DNA of 64,000 nt from Liquidambar formosana. Taxonomy: Eukaryota > Streptophyta > Magnoliopsida > Saxifragales > Altingiaceae. The stretch spans positions 18,220,982 to 18,284,981 of the forward strand of contig CM077831.1 of NCBI GenBank assembly GCA_039720395.1, written 5' to 3'. How positions within the stretch are numbered: the stretch's first letter is position 1; every line of letters begins with the position of its first letter. A program made the position numbers and the translations under genes. This document shows, one piece after another, positions 47,340-59,033 of the stretch. Below the pieces are notes generated by a model that searched no databases, was not told where the DNA came from, and saw only the letters and a list, made by a program, of their open reading frames with translations.

Positions 47340-48303
47340 GTGTTACTCCACCTACATATAACCTGCAGTACATACAAACATTCTCGTGTTACTACATGCA
47401 AATCAATTACAATAACAACCCAACACATATCACCTAACCCAACAGTAACGTCTTACTATACATTATACTTAACACCGTTGCATATACTGATGACATCACC
47501 ATGGTACTGTCAACATCGTAAATCCACTGCTATTCAAATCATATAACACACAGTACACAGTATCGTGATACTGTTAAAAGTCTGAAACGGAATTCACATA
47601 CTTACACCGTAAAGAACAAACCTCTAACATACATGCCAAACCAATTAAAACTCATCAACAAACCATGGTGATGTCATCAGTATCAAATATCAATGCTCAA
47701 CCCAAACTAATCAATCCACTCAAAATAAACCCCCGCCCGCGTGCAAAATCTCAGTTCATCCTCAAAACTTGAAAATATGTAAAGACATAAACAAATCTTA
47801 CCTACGTGCAAAATCTCTCAGTTGATCTTCAAAAAATACACTTCAAACCCTCGCTTCATTGTTACAAAACTCACCGTTACAAAAAATCCCAGCACTGTAT
47901 TGCGTCCAACTCTGATAAATGCCACATAAATGTCGAAAATGTTGAGGAAGCCGACTGAAGAGAGAAAGAGGTAGCCGACATAAGAGAAAAATTGTCACAG
48001 AGTAGAAAACGTCTAAGCAGGGCTGATCTGAGGAGAGAGAAATCAATCTCCCAACAAAATCTCCCCCACGAAAGGAAACACCTCTCAAAACCGTTACATA
48101 TCTTACGTGAAATCTGCAATATCCTAAAAATCTGGTATACGAAAATATAAAAGTCAATAAAAAGGGTAAAACCGGTACAACACATTTGCTAATTACCTTA
48201 TCACCAAAAACTTTTAAAAAACAGGGGTTATGGACTTAACAAAACACAATGTGGGGTTTTGGTTAAAAGCAGTCTCCTATTATGGGTAATTGCTAATTTC
48301 CCC
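47340..48303. other. MULE right end, promoter side of MURA
   Basis: Non-coding. Holds further palindromic motifs (near 47497 and 47557-47574, the latter ACAGTATCGTGATACTGT) and the degenerate right terminal repeat ending TTTCCC. Open frames at 46974-47546 and 47843-48185 overlap coding or lack any domain. Confidence 0.6.
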
Positions 48304-48426
48304 AAATAAAAATCTTCTGCCGTACCCTCTCTCTTAATTTTTAGTCAACAAGATTAGGATTGAATTTTGGGTCACCTTCTAACTTGTTTTATCGGATGTC
48401 TCAGAAGGGCACCGGTCACCTCCTAA

Positions 48427-48930
48427 CATGAAGTCAACGGCCCTTTTAGTCCATTAGTTGGACCTTAAGAAAAAAAAAGTAACTATACCTGACGCTAGAT
48501 TTCAAATTTTTTTTTGGAGACTTTATATATAGAGGAGTAATGAATAATATCTTTAAAATCCAAATATCAATTTTCAGTCTGGGATTGTCCTTTCGGAATT
48601 TGGAGGTGGAGTATGGGTTTATTTTATGGGCACATGGACTCTCTTGGCTTTGTTTGTGTTTTGTAGGCTTTCTAATTAACATGACATTAATGGCCCTTTT
48701 AGTCCATTAGTTGGACCCTAAGAAAAATGTAACTTTAGCTGACGCTAAATTTCAAAATTTTCTGGAGACTTTACATTACATATAGAAGAGTAATGATATC
48801 TTTAAAATTCAGATATCAACTTTCAATCGGGATGGTCCTTTTGGAGGTAGAGTATGACTTTATGAGTTTATTTTATGGGCACAAGGACGTATTCTTTTGG
48901 ATTTATTCATGTTTTGTGAGCTTCCAATCC
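48427..48930. repeat. Tandem duplication, about 253-bp unit, two copies
   Basis: GGCCCTTTTAGTCCATTAG starts near 48439 and 48692 and both copies continue through CTGACGCTA, GGAGACTTTA and ATTTTATGGGCACA. It lies just outside the MULE right border. An A run follows at 48967-48993. Confidence 0.75.
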
Positions 48931-48993
48931 TCATTGTTATATGTAATGTGTATGTTTTTAGCCCCCCAAAAAAAAAAAAAAAAAAAAAAAAAA

Positions 48994-50544
48994 CTGCCAG
49001 GATCTAACTAGACATCTTCTCTTGTTTTTTCAAGCAAAAATTTATTGAGGAGTTTTTAAACGTATAATTTTGATGCGTACTCCTTTAAGGGCATAGTTTG
49101 ATTGATTTAAAACTAGTACAATCATCAATTCAAGATAATATTTGAATAGTTAATCAATGAAACAAGATAGCCATAGTAAAGATGTGGGGTCTTAATCTTC
49201 TTTCCCTATTTGACATCGTTGGTTGTGCAATGTGAAATCATAAAATAATGACACGACCAACAAAAAGGTATTTTGTTAAAAATACTATTCGTTGTTTTTT
49301 TTTTTTTTTTTTTTGCCACCTATTTTTATTTGTTTATTTATGTAATTGTCTATATAAAAAAACATTTCAAAAAGAAAAATAATTTATAATTTCAATTATT
49401 TTTAACCTAACCCATGCATCATGAATGTATACATATAGAACTCAGCCCAAGTCAAGTCTAATAAGGTAGTATTATTTCATTTACATTCTCTCAACCACTC
49501 ATATGTGGTAACAGTTTTTTTTTTTTTTTTTCATCATACTGAGTCTCACATGATAGTTTTCGCCTATCTATTTTTGACATATAAAGTGGGTGGTATAATG
49601 TGAGTGATAAAAAAGAAATGAAGTAGCATTTTCCAATCTAATAACATGTATTAATTAATTATCTGTTATATATATATAGATAATATTGTTACACTTAAAT
49701 GGATTGCAGAAGTTGTCTACGTGTTACGAAGTAGGGTATGGATTGCAGAAGTTGTCTACGTGTTATATATGGGTGAACAAAAGCTATGAATTCGATCAAT
49801 ATTTTGGGAGTAGTAGAATAGGTTGTGTTCTTTTAGTCAATCTAGGTTGGGAAAATAAAATAATTACAACACCATTGACAAATATGACAAAAAAAAAAAA
49901 AATTGTGTAGCCTAGCTTTCGGTACAGGATACGGATGATCGGTAATCGCAATAAATAAATAAATAAAAGCCTACCTTATGATAAGTTCTAACATTATGCA
50001 CATAATAACTGTTGCACTTAGATGGTAATAGCGCAAAAAGGCTTGGCTGTAATGCAATTAGGAAGTCCCACGTCCCACATTCTATATCGTTTAAATATTA
50101 AGTTTAATATGATTTCATATACCTGATTGATCTCTTCAAGTATAACGTTGGTTTTTAAGTTAGAAATTTAACATGATATTAAAATTCGTTGTTATCGTAT
50201 TGGGCCCATTCTGTTAGTAAAACCTATTGTTGGTGCAGGACTCTCCACCTAAATGCTTAGGTTGAAAACTTCTTTTTGTTTTTTTTTTGCTTTTTTTGGT
50301 TTTTTTTTTTTTATACTAATGATTAAAAGTATCACAAGCATTATGCCCATCGAGCTTTTAGCCCATAATAATCTCCTAATGGCTTGTGTGAGTCTATAAG
50401 ACGTCTCATATCCATACAAGTAGCAATAACTTTGAAAAGTTAAAACAATGACCTCTTAAAAACATACCCAAGGCCTATGATCGTTCAATTATTCCCATAG
50501 GAGCCTTTTAGGATGGAAACTTAACAAACAGACCAATTTGTCTC
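48994..50544. other. Intergenic, no gene supported
   Basis: T runs at 49297-49313 and 49516-49532; a direct repeat GGATTGCAGAAGTTGTCTAC at 49701 and 49740; otherwise unrecognised AT-rich sequence. Confidence 0.5.
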
Positions 50545-51335
50545 TCATGTGATCATTTCATTTTATCCCATTTTCAAGCTTCCAATCAAAGGGGTGAAGA
50601 AGAGACGCCAATGTGCTCGAAAGGGAATGTGTTTGAAGTCTCGACCTTTGACATCAATCTCGTGGTGGTCTAAAAACCTGCGAGGCACAAATGAATTTGA
50701 ATTTGCCCATAGGCTCGAATCTCGGCCAACAGCAAACATTTACTACTAGTATTTGTGCATCTTTGGACCTTGGGGCACTACAAAGCTATCGATTTCCACA
50801 GCGGTTTCGACTTTATGTGGAACTAGAAATGGGAATGGTCGATGCAACAGAAGAATTTCTTTTATTACTGCTTGCAAGGAAGGAAGCCTTAAGATACCTG
50901 ATTCTTGATTCTTGGAGATCAGTTCACGCTTTTGTCATTGTTATGACATTATGACTGTTGAAAAATACTACATCCCACATCATTTAACATGGTTTCATAA
51001 ACTACAGTTTAAGCTTTTAGGTTTGAAATCTAGCAGTGGCCTTATGGGTTGTGCAGTAGCTCTGCCATTGCACATTCCAATGTGCTTGAGGCCATGAATA
51101 AGTCCACTTTCATACTGCCATTTTGAGTATATTATTCTACTAAGTGGAGCGAAGATTGAGAAATGGTATTCACCAAAAACTAATGTTTTATATCATATAT
51201 TGCAGCTCAACTCATAATCATTTTCTTTGGCGAGATTGAGCAGGGCATCTAGTTCCATCATTTCCTGCAGAAGTCATCACTCGAAATTGAAGTACGTTCT
51301 TAGCTGTGACGTACCATTGTTAAAGATATTCTGTG
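50545..51335 (-). pseudogene. Degraded CYP76-type P450 relic
   Basis: Minus-strand homology to the gene at 18417-20697 in the same order: the C-terminal part (CCCATTTTCAAGCTTCCAATC on the plus strand), the PERF region, the region before the ExxR helix, and, from about 51140, the end of exon 1 with its splice donor mutated (GTGAAT). The stretch encoding the heme-binding loop has been deleted between about 50610 and 50625, and the I-helix AGTDTTS segment is missing near 51090. About 100 bases of unrelated sequence interrupt it around 50950-51045. Stops and frameshifts are many, so it cannot make an enzyme. Confidence 0.8.
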
Positions 51336-52443
51336 TTCATCACCATTTAAACCAATGTAGGAAGACTTGAGGGTCATTAGAATAACAACAGGGGTGAGAG
51401 GAATGCCAAACCATGCATTTTATAGAGTTATTTATTTATTTTTTGGACAATCGATAGAGCTTACCCTTACCTTACCATTAATATCAACAAATGCATATCA
51501 TACTTCAATGTAAGGTTGAATTCGAAATCACTCACTTTATATTAATACCATATATTAAGCTATCATGCCATCAACATACCTTTTATAAAGTTTTTTTACT
51601 TTTTATTTTTATTTTTTAAAGGATTCTCTATTGTTTCCACACAAATTTCCATATATTTGGCATTGAAGAGCATTGAACTGTTGAGTACGTACAACTCAGC
51701 GGAACCCACAAATAAAATATGATTTTTATTAATAAGAACACTTAGTACACCATTTGCTTAGGACACTCATACCTTAACTTTTGGTATACTACAAACACAT
51801 TAAGATACCCTCACTTTACCACTTACTTACACCTCAGAAATACTATACTCACATACACTCAAAAAACACTACGCACTCACATTTAGATTCACTCTACACA
51901 TATTACACCTTATAGCACCCACATTAGATTTTATTCACTCCACACCACACGTACACATTGGGAGACTCACTCACACTTTATATTTCACTCCACATGACAC
52001 ACACTAGGGAGGCTCACCACTTCCCTTTACGTAGCTGCTCCCACCGACTTGTAGAGTCGGTTCACTGCCGACTTGAAGCTACCCAGAATATTCAAGAATG
52101 ACGGTGGAGAATGATGGATCTAGATGATGGTGGAGAGAGATTCTTCTAGAGATGGAGAGATATAAAAGAGATAGAGAAGAGATGGTGTTTTCTAGAGAGA
52201 AGGACAAAGGAAGAAGGTAGAAGAATCTAGAGAGAAAAAGAGAGATGAAGAAGATGATGAATAGTGAAGAAATACTCATAAGGAGAAAGAAAGAAAAGGA
52301 AAGGAGAGAAATCTTGAGATTTCTAAAGAGAGTGAGAAGAGAGCAAACTAGAAAAATTTGGAGAAGAAAGAGAAGGTGGTGAACTAATTCTTCAACATGA
52401 ACAATGCCTTCTCTTCACTCTCTCACATATATATATATATATA
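51336..52443. other. Intergenic, no gene supported
   Basis: 51700-52010 is rich in CACTC/CACAC; 52080-52400 is GA-rich. GTCGG and CCGAC pair around a short loop near 52050-52070. Nothing coding was recognised. Confidence 0.45.
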
Positions 52444-52475
52444 CTAGTTTATAACCCGTGCGTTGCACGGGTGAG
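52444..52475 (-). mobile_element. Helitron 3' terminus, second hairpin type
   Basis: On the minus strand, ACCCGTGCAACGCACGGGT (a perfect-arm hairpin) is followed about seven bases later by CTAG and T. The matching 5' end was not located. Confidence 0.6.
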
Positions 52476-54060
52476 GTCTGTAAATATAAATATTGTGAAC
52501 AATATAAATTATATATATATATATATACTAGATGGTGCACACGTGCGTTGCACGTGAATTTTTTTGAGTTAAATTATTTTTTTCAATAATGATAATAATT
52601 TTTTTAATTTAATAATTTTATCATACCTTTGCATAAAATGAAAGCACTTTGATCACTCAATCTTTTACTTCTTTTGATATGATTACTATTTTTTTTTTCA
52701 TTATCTTTCCCAAATTATAGTGCTTAAAATTATCTTTGAAACTTCATTATACATAGGTTCTTTGAAGGTTTTGTAAAACTTTCAATGCTGAAACAAAGGG
52801 CTCTCTCTTTCACTCTTTGTCTCTTTCTCCAATCAAAACATATTTACGTCATAATTGAAAATTTTAATAGCAAATTATTAGTACATTAGTCTTACAAAAA
52901 TCAAAAACCAAGACTTGCGCGACTTTGCAAACCCTATGGACATGCCATTCTTTTTTTTTATGATGTACTACAATCTACACCCCTCCCGCCGATGTGTGAT
53001 GGATCATTGCTTGTGATTTTATTTTTTTGGGCCTGTACATTTAAAAAAAAAAATTTGATTTTGAACTTATTCTTCTTTTTTCTTTTTTTTTCTTTTTTTT
53101 GGGGGGGGGGGGGGGTTGTGATCTAAGTTTTTTTTTTCTTTTTGTTCTTTTTGGTTTTGTTTTGTTTAGTTTAATATTTTGGGTTTGCAGGTAGATATTG
53201 CAAAGTTTCATGAACCTCATGATTTGATAGGGATTTTTTTGGTGGTTCATTAGACCTTCCCTTTTTATTTTCTTTTTTTCTTGTGCATTCGTTAATGGTT
53301 TTTTTTTTTTTTTTTTTTGGGGTTTTGTTTTGTTTTTGTTCAAGCCTTCTTCTTTTTTAATTTTCTTTCAATTGAATCGTCTTTGATTCTCTTCTTTTTC
53401 TTGGTAATTTGACTTGATTATTTAAAAAAATTAGATATTATATATGAATTCTCAACAAAATATGAAAATTATGCAACAATAGCAATTTAAAAGTTCAATA
53501 ATGCAATTCATGTTTTTTCTGATATGCAAATCCTTAGAAAATAATCAAAAATTATATGTGCTATTCAAAACTTTACTTATGCAATTCAAGGTTTTTTTTT
53601 TTTTTTTTTTTTTTTTGGCTTCTTAATCTGGGTTTTCATTTGTTTTTGTTCAAGCATGAGTTTTTTTTATTTTCATTCAACTGATTCGTCTTTGATTCTC
53701 TTCTTTTTCTTACTAATTTTGCAATTCAAATAGAGATTAAAAAATCTAATCATGCAATGCAAGCAGAGATTTAAATATTTATGCAGGTAGAGATTTAAAT
53801 GTTTAAACATAATTTGTATATATGAGTCAAGTTTCTTGAAAACTACATACCAGACAAAGCATCAGAAAAAAAAAGAGACGCAATGAAGGCACATAGAAGA
53901 CGCAGAAGAAGGAAGCAACAATTTGCTCCCAAACTCATGAACCAACCCAAACCCGCCCAACTTAAATGGGTGTGTACAGATAATTTTATTAATTAGATTG
54001 TAAATGGGTACCCAAAAGGAACCCAATTAATAGTTGGGTCTAATCGGGTTTACATAAAAG

Positions 54061-54402
54061 TTAGTTGGGTGTGAAATAAACCCGATCAAGGGTTTGAATG
54101 ACATTCTCGTTCAGCTCTGCCTCTATCACCGCATCGACCTCAATCGAGCTAGAATTAGTCGTCGCCATCAAATAATCCAACAATGTCGCCGTTAAAACGC
54201 CTCCCTTGTTGTTATCGGAGGCAAGCACTTGCAACAGAGATGAATCGAGATTTGAAGATGAGGCTGTGATGGTTCTTCTAACAAAGGTGACCAAGAACCA
54301 ACAATTGGAGGGAGGCAAGGTGGATTTGGCATAGGAGTGTTTTGGTAAAGTGAGATTCAATGACCGATATGAAGGGATGGAGAAATGGATAGATTGCGAC
54401 AT
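54061..54402 (-). pseudogene. Unidentified gene-like ORF, plastid-targeting look
   Basis: From an ATG at 54402 in good context (CAACAATGTCG) an open frame of 113 codons runs to TAA at 54061. The first 50 residues are rich in Ser, Pro and Leu with few acids (MSQSIHFSIPSYRS), like a plastid transit peptide. The remainder (for example LLDYLMATTNSSSIEVD) is coding-like but from no family I recognise. The frame is open upstream to 54729 but that part looks like leader sequence. The end looks truncated where TGGGTT repeats begin. It may be a captured 5' exon of a host gene. Confidence 0.4.
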
Positions 54403-54649
54403 TGTTGCCGGAAATTTACGGTATATATATATGTAGAAAGAGAAAGAGAGAGAGATAAAGATGGAGACTTTTGAATGTGAGGGAGGAATGAGGAAATGAG
54501 AGTGGAGTTTCATGAGTTTCTGAAGAGGAAAGAGAGAAAGAGAGAGAAGGGTGATTATAGCAAAGGGGAAGAAATGGAGTTGAGCTTCGAAATTGGCCAA
54601 ATGGAAAGGGAAGGGGATGAAAGCAGGACAAAGTAGACAAACATCACCT

Positions 54650-54805
54650 AAAACTTTTAGTTGGGTTGGGTTGGGTTTCTGCTTAAAATAAATGGGTGAG
54701 CTTGGGTTTTGCTTAAATGGGTTCTTCACATAAATGGGTTGGGTTGGGTTTGGGTGACATTTTAACTAAACCCATCTAAACCCACCCAATTGCCAGGCCT
54801 ATATG
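54650..54805. repeat. TGGGTT-rich repeat ending in a hAT-like tip
   Basis: Repeated GGGTTGGGTTGGGTT and ATGGGTT motifs finish at CCCAATTGCCAGGCCTA, a tip like those of plant hAT elements. Similar CCCAACC motifs lie at 53945-54070. No partner tip or 8-bp duplication was found, so a truncated element is possible. Confidence 0.35.
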
Positions 54806-55981
54806 TCACCAACCAAAGAAAAAAAAAACATGTAAAATCGATTTACAGTCATAAAGTATGGTGACACCTAATCTATACTGGTTACATATAGAGAAATAAA
54901 AATTATTGTCATATGCAAGCTACATTGATTTCTTTACTATCTTCTCACCTACACAACACTCAATAAGAAGATGTTGAGCATCTCTTGCAACACGAACATC
55001 TGGGGGTAACATCTCCTTAATGATTTTAGTCATAGTTGCTGAAAAAAAAAGGAAAAAAAAAAAAAACCATGTCATATTTTAATAAAGCAATCACATAAAT
55101 CAAGTAGAAGTACGTGTTAGCCAATTTTTAGGTGTCAGAAACTCAGATAATAATTAAAAGTAATTACGATATAGTAAAACTTTCACTCTTTAAAACTACA
55201 CACACGCACACAAGTTTTGGGGTAATTTGGTGCACCTATAAGTTTCAAAACACAAAAGAACCCTAATGCCCTTATTAGTGCTTCTTAAGATGTCACTAAG
55301 AAATAACAAAAGAAAATATCTAGTGGCACTCTTTCAACCCACCTACAGCACTTATAGTTCAACAAGAAGCCCAAAACATGATCCTGAGCAAAAACAAAAG
55401 AAAATTTTTTGTTTCAAAAGTGATAAAGGTACTTCCAAAATCATCACCAATCAATGCTGAAGAGAATACACTTTTCGATGTGATACATTCAAACCAACGC
55501 GAATCACTGTTCTATGACAACATTACATTAAATTACAATGCATTTTGATACAAATTCGCATTAATCACAAAAGGGTGAACTCAATTCTAGGCAATATCAT
55601 AATCCCAAAAAAAAGAAAAAAAAAAAAAGGAATAATTTTCCAGGCGATATCAGCTAGCATATATTCACAATTCAATTTTAGAAGAAGACAGGAACAAACG
55701 CCCCAAAAAATTTTCACCACGAAATAATTAGCACAAAAAAAAAAAAAAAAAAAAAAAAAAAGGAACCTTTTGGAAGTGAAGCGTCCTCTTTCGACTTCTC
55801 AACAATGTTCATCGGCTCCATAGCTGAACCTTCAAACCAAAACAAAAACACATATAAATTCATATATATGAACAAATTCAAGTAATACAGATCCAAGCAA
55901 TAGTGACAGAGAAGAGGGATCGAATCGACTCACCAAAGCAGAGAGAAACTCCAAAATCTCTGAAACATATGATACATAATA

Positions 55982-56241
55982 CTCCCTCCGTCCCTAAAAG
56001 ATAGGCCAAATTCTCAACTTTTTGTGTCCCAAAATGATAGGCCATTTTAAAAAGTCAAACCATAAAATTGTTTAACTTTCCTATTATACCCTTTCTTTTG
56101 TTAACAATTACTTTACCATTTCAATTTCATTTCATAAAAGAAGGGTATTTATGGAAAACAAAATTTAGTCAATGCATTTATTAAGTTTTCTTAATTTGCG
56201 TGTTTGGTCAAACTTGGCCTATCTTTTAGGGACGGAGGGAG
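55982..56241. mobile_element. Stowaway MITE, intact ends
   Basis: Ends CTCCCTCCGTCCCTAAAAG and CTTTTAGGGACGGAGGGAG are perfect inverted repeats, extending to GATAGGCCA/TGGCCTATC, with TA on both sides. 260 bp. The high terminal identity suggests a young insertion. Confidence 0.92.
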
Positions 56242-56538
56242 TATAATAACTATATAGAGAGAGAGGGGGGGGGGGGAGTTTCTATTTTTATTTATATGTT
56301 AACATTGTTAGGGTTTTACAAATTATAGTTTCCGTTTCCTTAGAATTTCTATTTAGGTTTGGTTTTATTTAATTATTATACAAATTATAGTTTCCTTAAA
56401 ATTCTTATTAAGGTATGCATTTCATATTGCTATATTTCCTATATATGCAGAAGGGTAGTTGTGTATTTAAAAATTAAAATATGGGTATATTAGTCAATCA
56501 AAAGTTTTTCTCACATTTATCTTTTTATATTTACTAGA

Positions 56539-56938
56539 CTAGATATAGCACACGTGCGTTGCACGTGAATATTTTTAAATAACATTAATTATAAAAGATA
56601 AAGTTTAAAATTCGAAAGTACAATGAACGATTAAAACCTCTTTAGATATATATTCAGAATTTTTTTTTCTTCACAAAACGGAATATTTAAAGAGTTCATA
56701 TTCATATATATTAGCATGCAACTTGATAGTTGCTCTAAAAAATGAATTTGAGTAAAAATCTAACTCTAATTTGTTAAAAGTTTGAATTAAAATCTTTCAT
56801 ATTTGTTACCAAATGATAAGAATGTTTATTATGTGTTTCAATTAAAGAAAGGGTAGATATGTATATTTTTAAAAAAATAAGAGTATATTGATCGTTCAAA
56901 ATTTTTTCTGAGATTTAACTTTCTATAGATAGTATAGA
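56539..56938 (-). mobile_element. Non-autonomous Helitron, head to tail with another
   Basis: Minus strand: starts TCTATACTATCTATAG (56938), ends with the CACGTGCAACGCACGTG hairpin and CTAG (56542-56539). Its CTAG is directly followed by the TC start of the neighbouring Helitron at 56538. Confidence 0.8.
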
Positions 56939-57390
56939 TTTACAGAGCAAAACTTACCAGAGAAGGGAAAAATTGTCGTTAATAGAAAAGGTAGAGAGAA
57001 GGTTGAAACTACTCTTGATGGAAAAGGTGAAATTTATAATCCGGCTGTTTATTTATTATATAGGAATTATAATTTCTGTTTCCTTTAAATTCCTATTTGT
57101 GTTTTATATATGGAGTATTAAGGTATGTGTTCCGACTGTTGTTTTAGAATAATAGTTTTCATATTCCTATATATTTCTATTTATTATATACGAATTATAG
57201 TTTCTGTTTGTTTTGAATTCTTATTTGTGTTTTATATATTAAGGTATGTGTTTTAGAATTATAGTTTTCTTATTGCTATATTTCTTATATATGCAGAAGT
57301 GTGGGTAATTGTGTATTTAAAAATTAAAATAAGGGTATATTAGTCAATCAAAAGTTTTTCTTACATTCATCTTTTTATAGGTAGTATAGA
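56939..57390 (-). mobile_element. Helitron 5' part
   Basis: A TCTATACTACCTATAAAAAG start at 57390 and about 400 bases of family sequence with internal repeats of GTGTTTTATATATTAAGGTATG. The matching 3' end is not present before the next Helitron, so it is truncated or interrupted. Confidence 0.55.
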
Positions 57391-57399
57391 TAATACACA

Positions 57400-57620
57400 C
57401 CCGTGATGGTAGTTCAGATGGTAAAGAACCGTGGCTCCAAAATCATAAATCTTGAGTTTGTGTCTTCGCTCCTCTATTATCGAATGCATGGACTTGAGAA
57501 TGGTTTGTACATCATGGAAATTAGTTTGGATCTAACAGTTTGAGATACCTTTCGTTTGGCAAAAGTGTATTTGCACAATTTTTTAAGCATTTTTATAGTT
57601 TTCTAAGCAATTTGATATGT
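57400..57620 (+). mobile_element. tRNA-derived SINE-like element
   Basis: TGGTAGTTCAGATGG (57407-57421) fits a pol III A box and GAGTTTGTGTC (57454-57464) a degenerate B box, at tRNA-like spacing. It begins immediately beside the Helitron end at 57390. The 3' end is unclear. Confidence 0.5.
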
Positions 57621-58300
57621 TAATACATATTCCGGTGTGTCGCATTTTCTTTTTTAATCATTATTGCCTTTATTTGTCTCTCTTTCTGATTATAAATATT
57701 TATAATTTTATACGTCTAACTTTTCGGAAATGAGATGAATAGACATAAAAAAAAAACAAAGAAATATGATATAGTCTGCTAAGTTTGGATTGAACATTGT
57801 ATAATATAGGTTTTTTTATTTTCCTACATAAAAACAAAAAGATATGCAGTGTACACCAAGCATCAACCTACTTATACCACGTAAAAAAGAGCATGAAAAA
57901 GAGCAGTGAAAACGAAAAAATAGAAAAGTTAGACAATTTACCTTTTGGTGATCACTTCTCAACTTAATACCAAACATAAAACATAAGTAGTCCTTTTGAA
58001 GTATGTATATAGTCAATGTGTAGCAAGTTGGCATAGAATATTCTTCCTTTGGCATTAAGTTGGAAATTGATCACTAAAAAGTAATTTCTCCAAAAGTCAT
58101 ATCTTTTTGGGAAAATTACTTTTTAGTGATTCTTTCCCAACTTAATACGAAGAAAAGAAAACTGATAGTTATTTTGATGTAAGTATACAAGTAATTTGTA
58201 GCAAGTTGATAGATGTTGTCCTTTTTTGGCATTAGATTGAACAATAGTCACTAAAAGGTAATTTTACCTTTTTCCTAACTGTTCACAAACGGACACGTGG
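57621..58300. other. Intergenic, no gene supported
   Basis: A pair of related stretches (57935-58080 and 58110-58265, each with a TTTAGTGAT/ATCACTTCTC-type core and GTAGCAAGTTG) suggests an old local duplication. No gene. Confidence 0.4.
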
Positions 58301-58308
58301 CACCAAAG

Positions 58309-58969
58309 TAGGGATGGCAATTTCGCCCCGATCCATAGGGTCCCGACTCGATCCATACCCGAATGGGCGGGTATTTTTTTTATTTTTCGGGTATGGGTAT
58401 AAATTCTTAAAAAAAATTCGGGTACGGGTCGGGCATGGATCTCAACAAGAAAATACCCGAGACCCGACCCGACCCAATATTTTTACAATATATGTATATT
58501 TTAATGTCTTATGTTTGGAATTTATATATGGCTTTATGAATATTTGAAACCTATCTTGGTATAGGCTTATGGAGTCCATTAAAAGGCTCATTATATATTT
58601 TTATTTTTTTTCTTAATCCTTATGTTTGTGTATAATATTTGTGTGATCATATTAGGTATGATTTTATTTGAACAAGATCATATTAGGTGCTAAAAACATT
58701 TATAAGCTTGGTATATGATTATATGAATAACATGTAATAGGTGTAAGTAGCAAAAAAATGGAATTTGGGGAAAAAAAATTCCTCACAATAGGGTGGTTGG
58801 GCATGGGCGGGTCGGGCATGGATGGCCCAAGAAGGCGGTGGATTGGGGATGGAGTTTAATTCTTCATACCCATCGGGTATCGGGTCGGGTATGGGTATAA
58901 GATATTAAAGATCGGGTCGGGTATGGGGTAGTGCCGACCCGCATCCGACCCGACCCATTGCCATCCCTA
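58309..58969. mobile_element. Non-autonomous hAT element
   Basis: Ends TAGGGATGGCAATTTCG and CCCATTGCCATCCCTA with a perfect 8-bp duplication CACCAAAG (58301-58308 and 58970-58977). Subterminal GGGTCGGG/CCCGACCC motifs are repeated near both ends. Confidence 0.9.
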
Positions 58970-59033
58970 CACCAAAGGGAGGTATTTCCTCCGTTATATA
59001 TATATATATATATATATAAATATATATATATAT

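Larger units (their letters stand above)
38672..48303. mobile_element. Complete Mutator-like element (MULE) with MURA and Ulp1-type genes
   Basis: A 9,632-bp element flanked by a perfect 9-bp duplication AAATAAAAA (38663-38671 and 48304-48312), the size MULEs make; the A-rich sequence lowers its weight. Ends are weakly inverted: GGGAATTTTGG with GACC and ACCCC motifs inward at the left, and reverse complement GGGAAATTAGC at the right. Two convergent genes lie inside: a ten-exon Ulp1/C48 peptidase-like gene (39047-44291, plus) and a two-exon MURA transposase (45040-47339, minus). MULEs carrying both genes, often with poor TIRs, are known in plants (Kaonashi/KI-type and CUMULE). Palindromic motifs and two tandem arrays fill the non-coding parts. 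Confidence 0.82.
52528..56538 (-). mobile_element. Candidate 4-kb Helitron
   Basis: The 3' end at 52528 (hairpin CACGTGCAACGCACGTG, then CTAG) and a 5' end at 56538 (TCTAGTAAATATAAAAAG) are the nearest compatible pair on the minus strand. If they belong together the element holds the gene-like ORF at 54061-54402 and a later Stowaway MITE (55982-56241). Homopolymer runs are frequent inside (T at 53301-53319 and 53592-53616, A at 55734-55761). Pairing of the ends is inference. Confidence 0.4.

Noticed and set aside
46974..47546. 190-codon plus-strand frame
   Set aside because: It lies antisense to the MURA exon and runs into motif-rich non-coding DNA; composition is that of a shadow frame.
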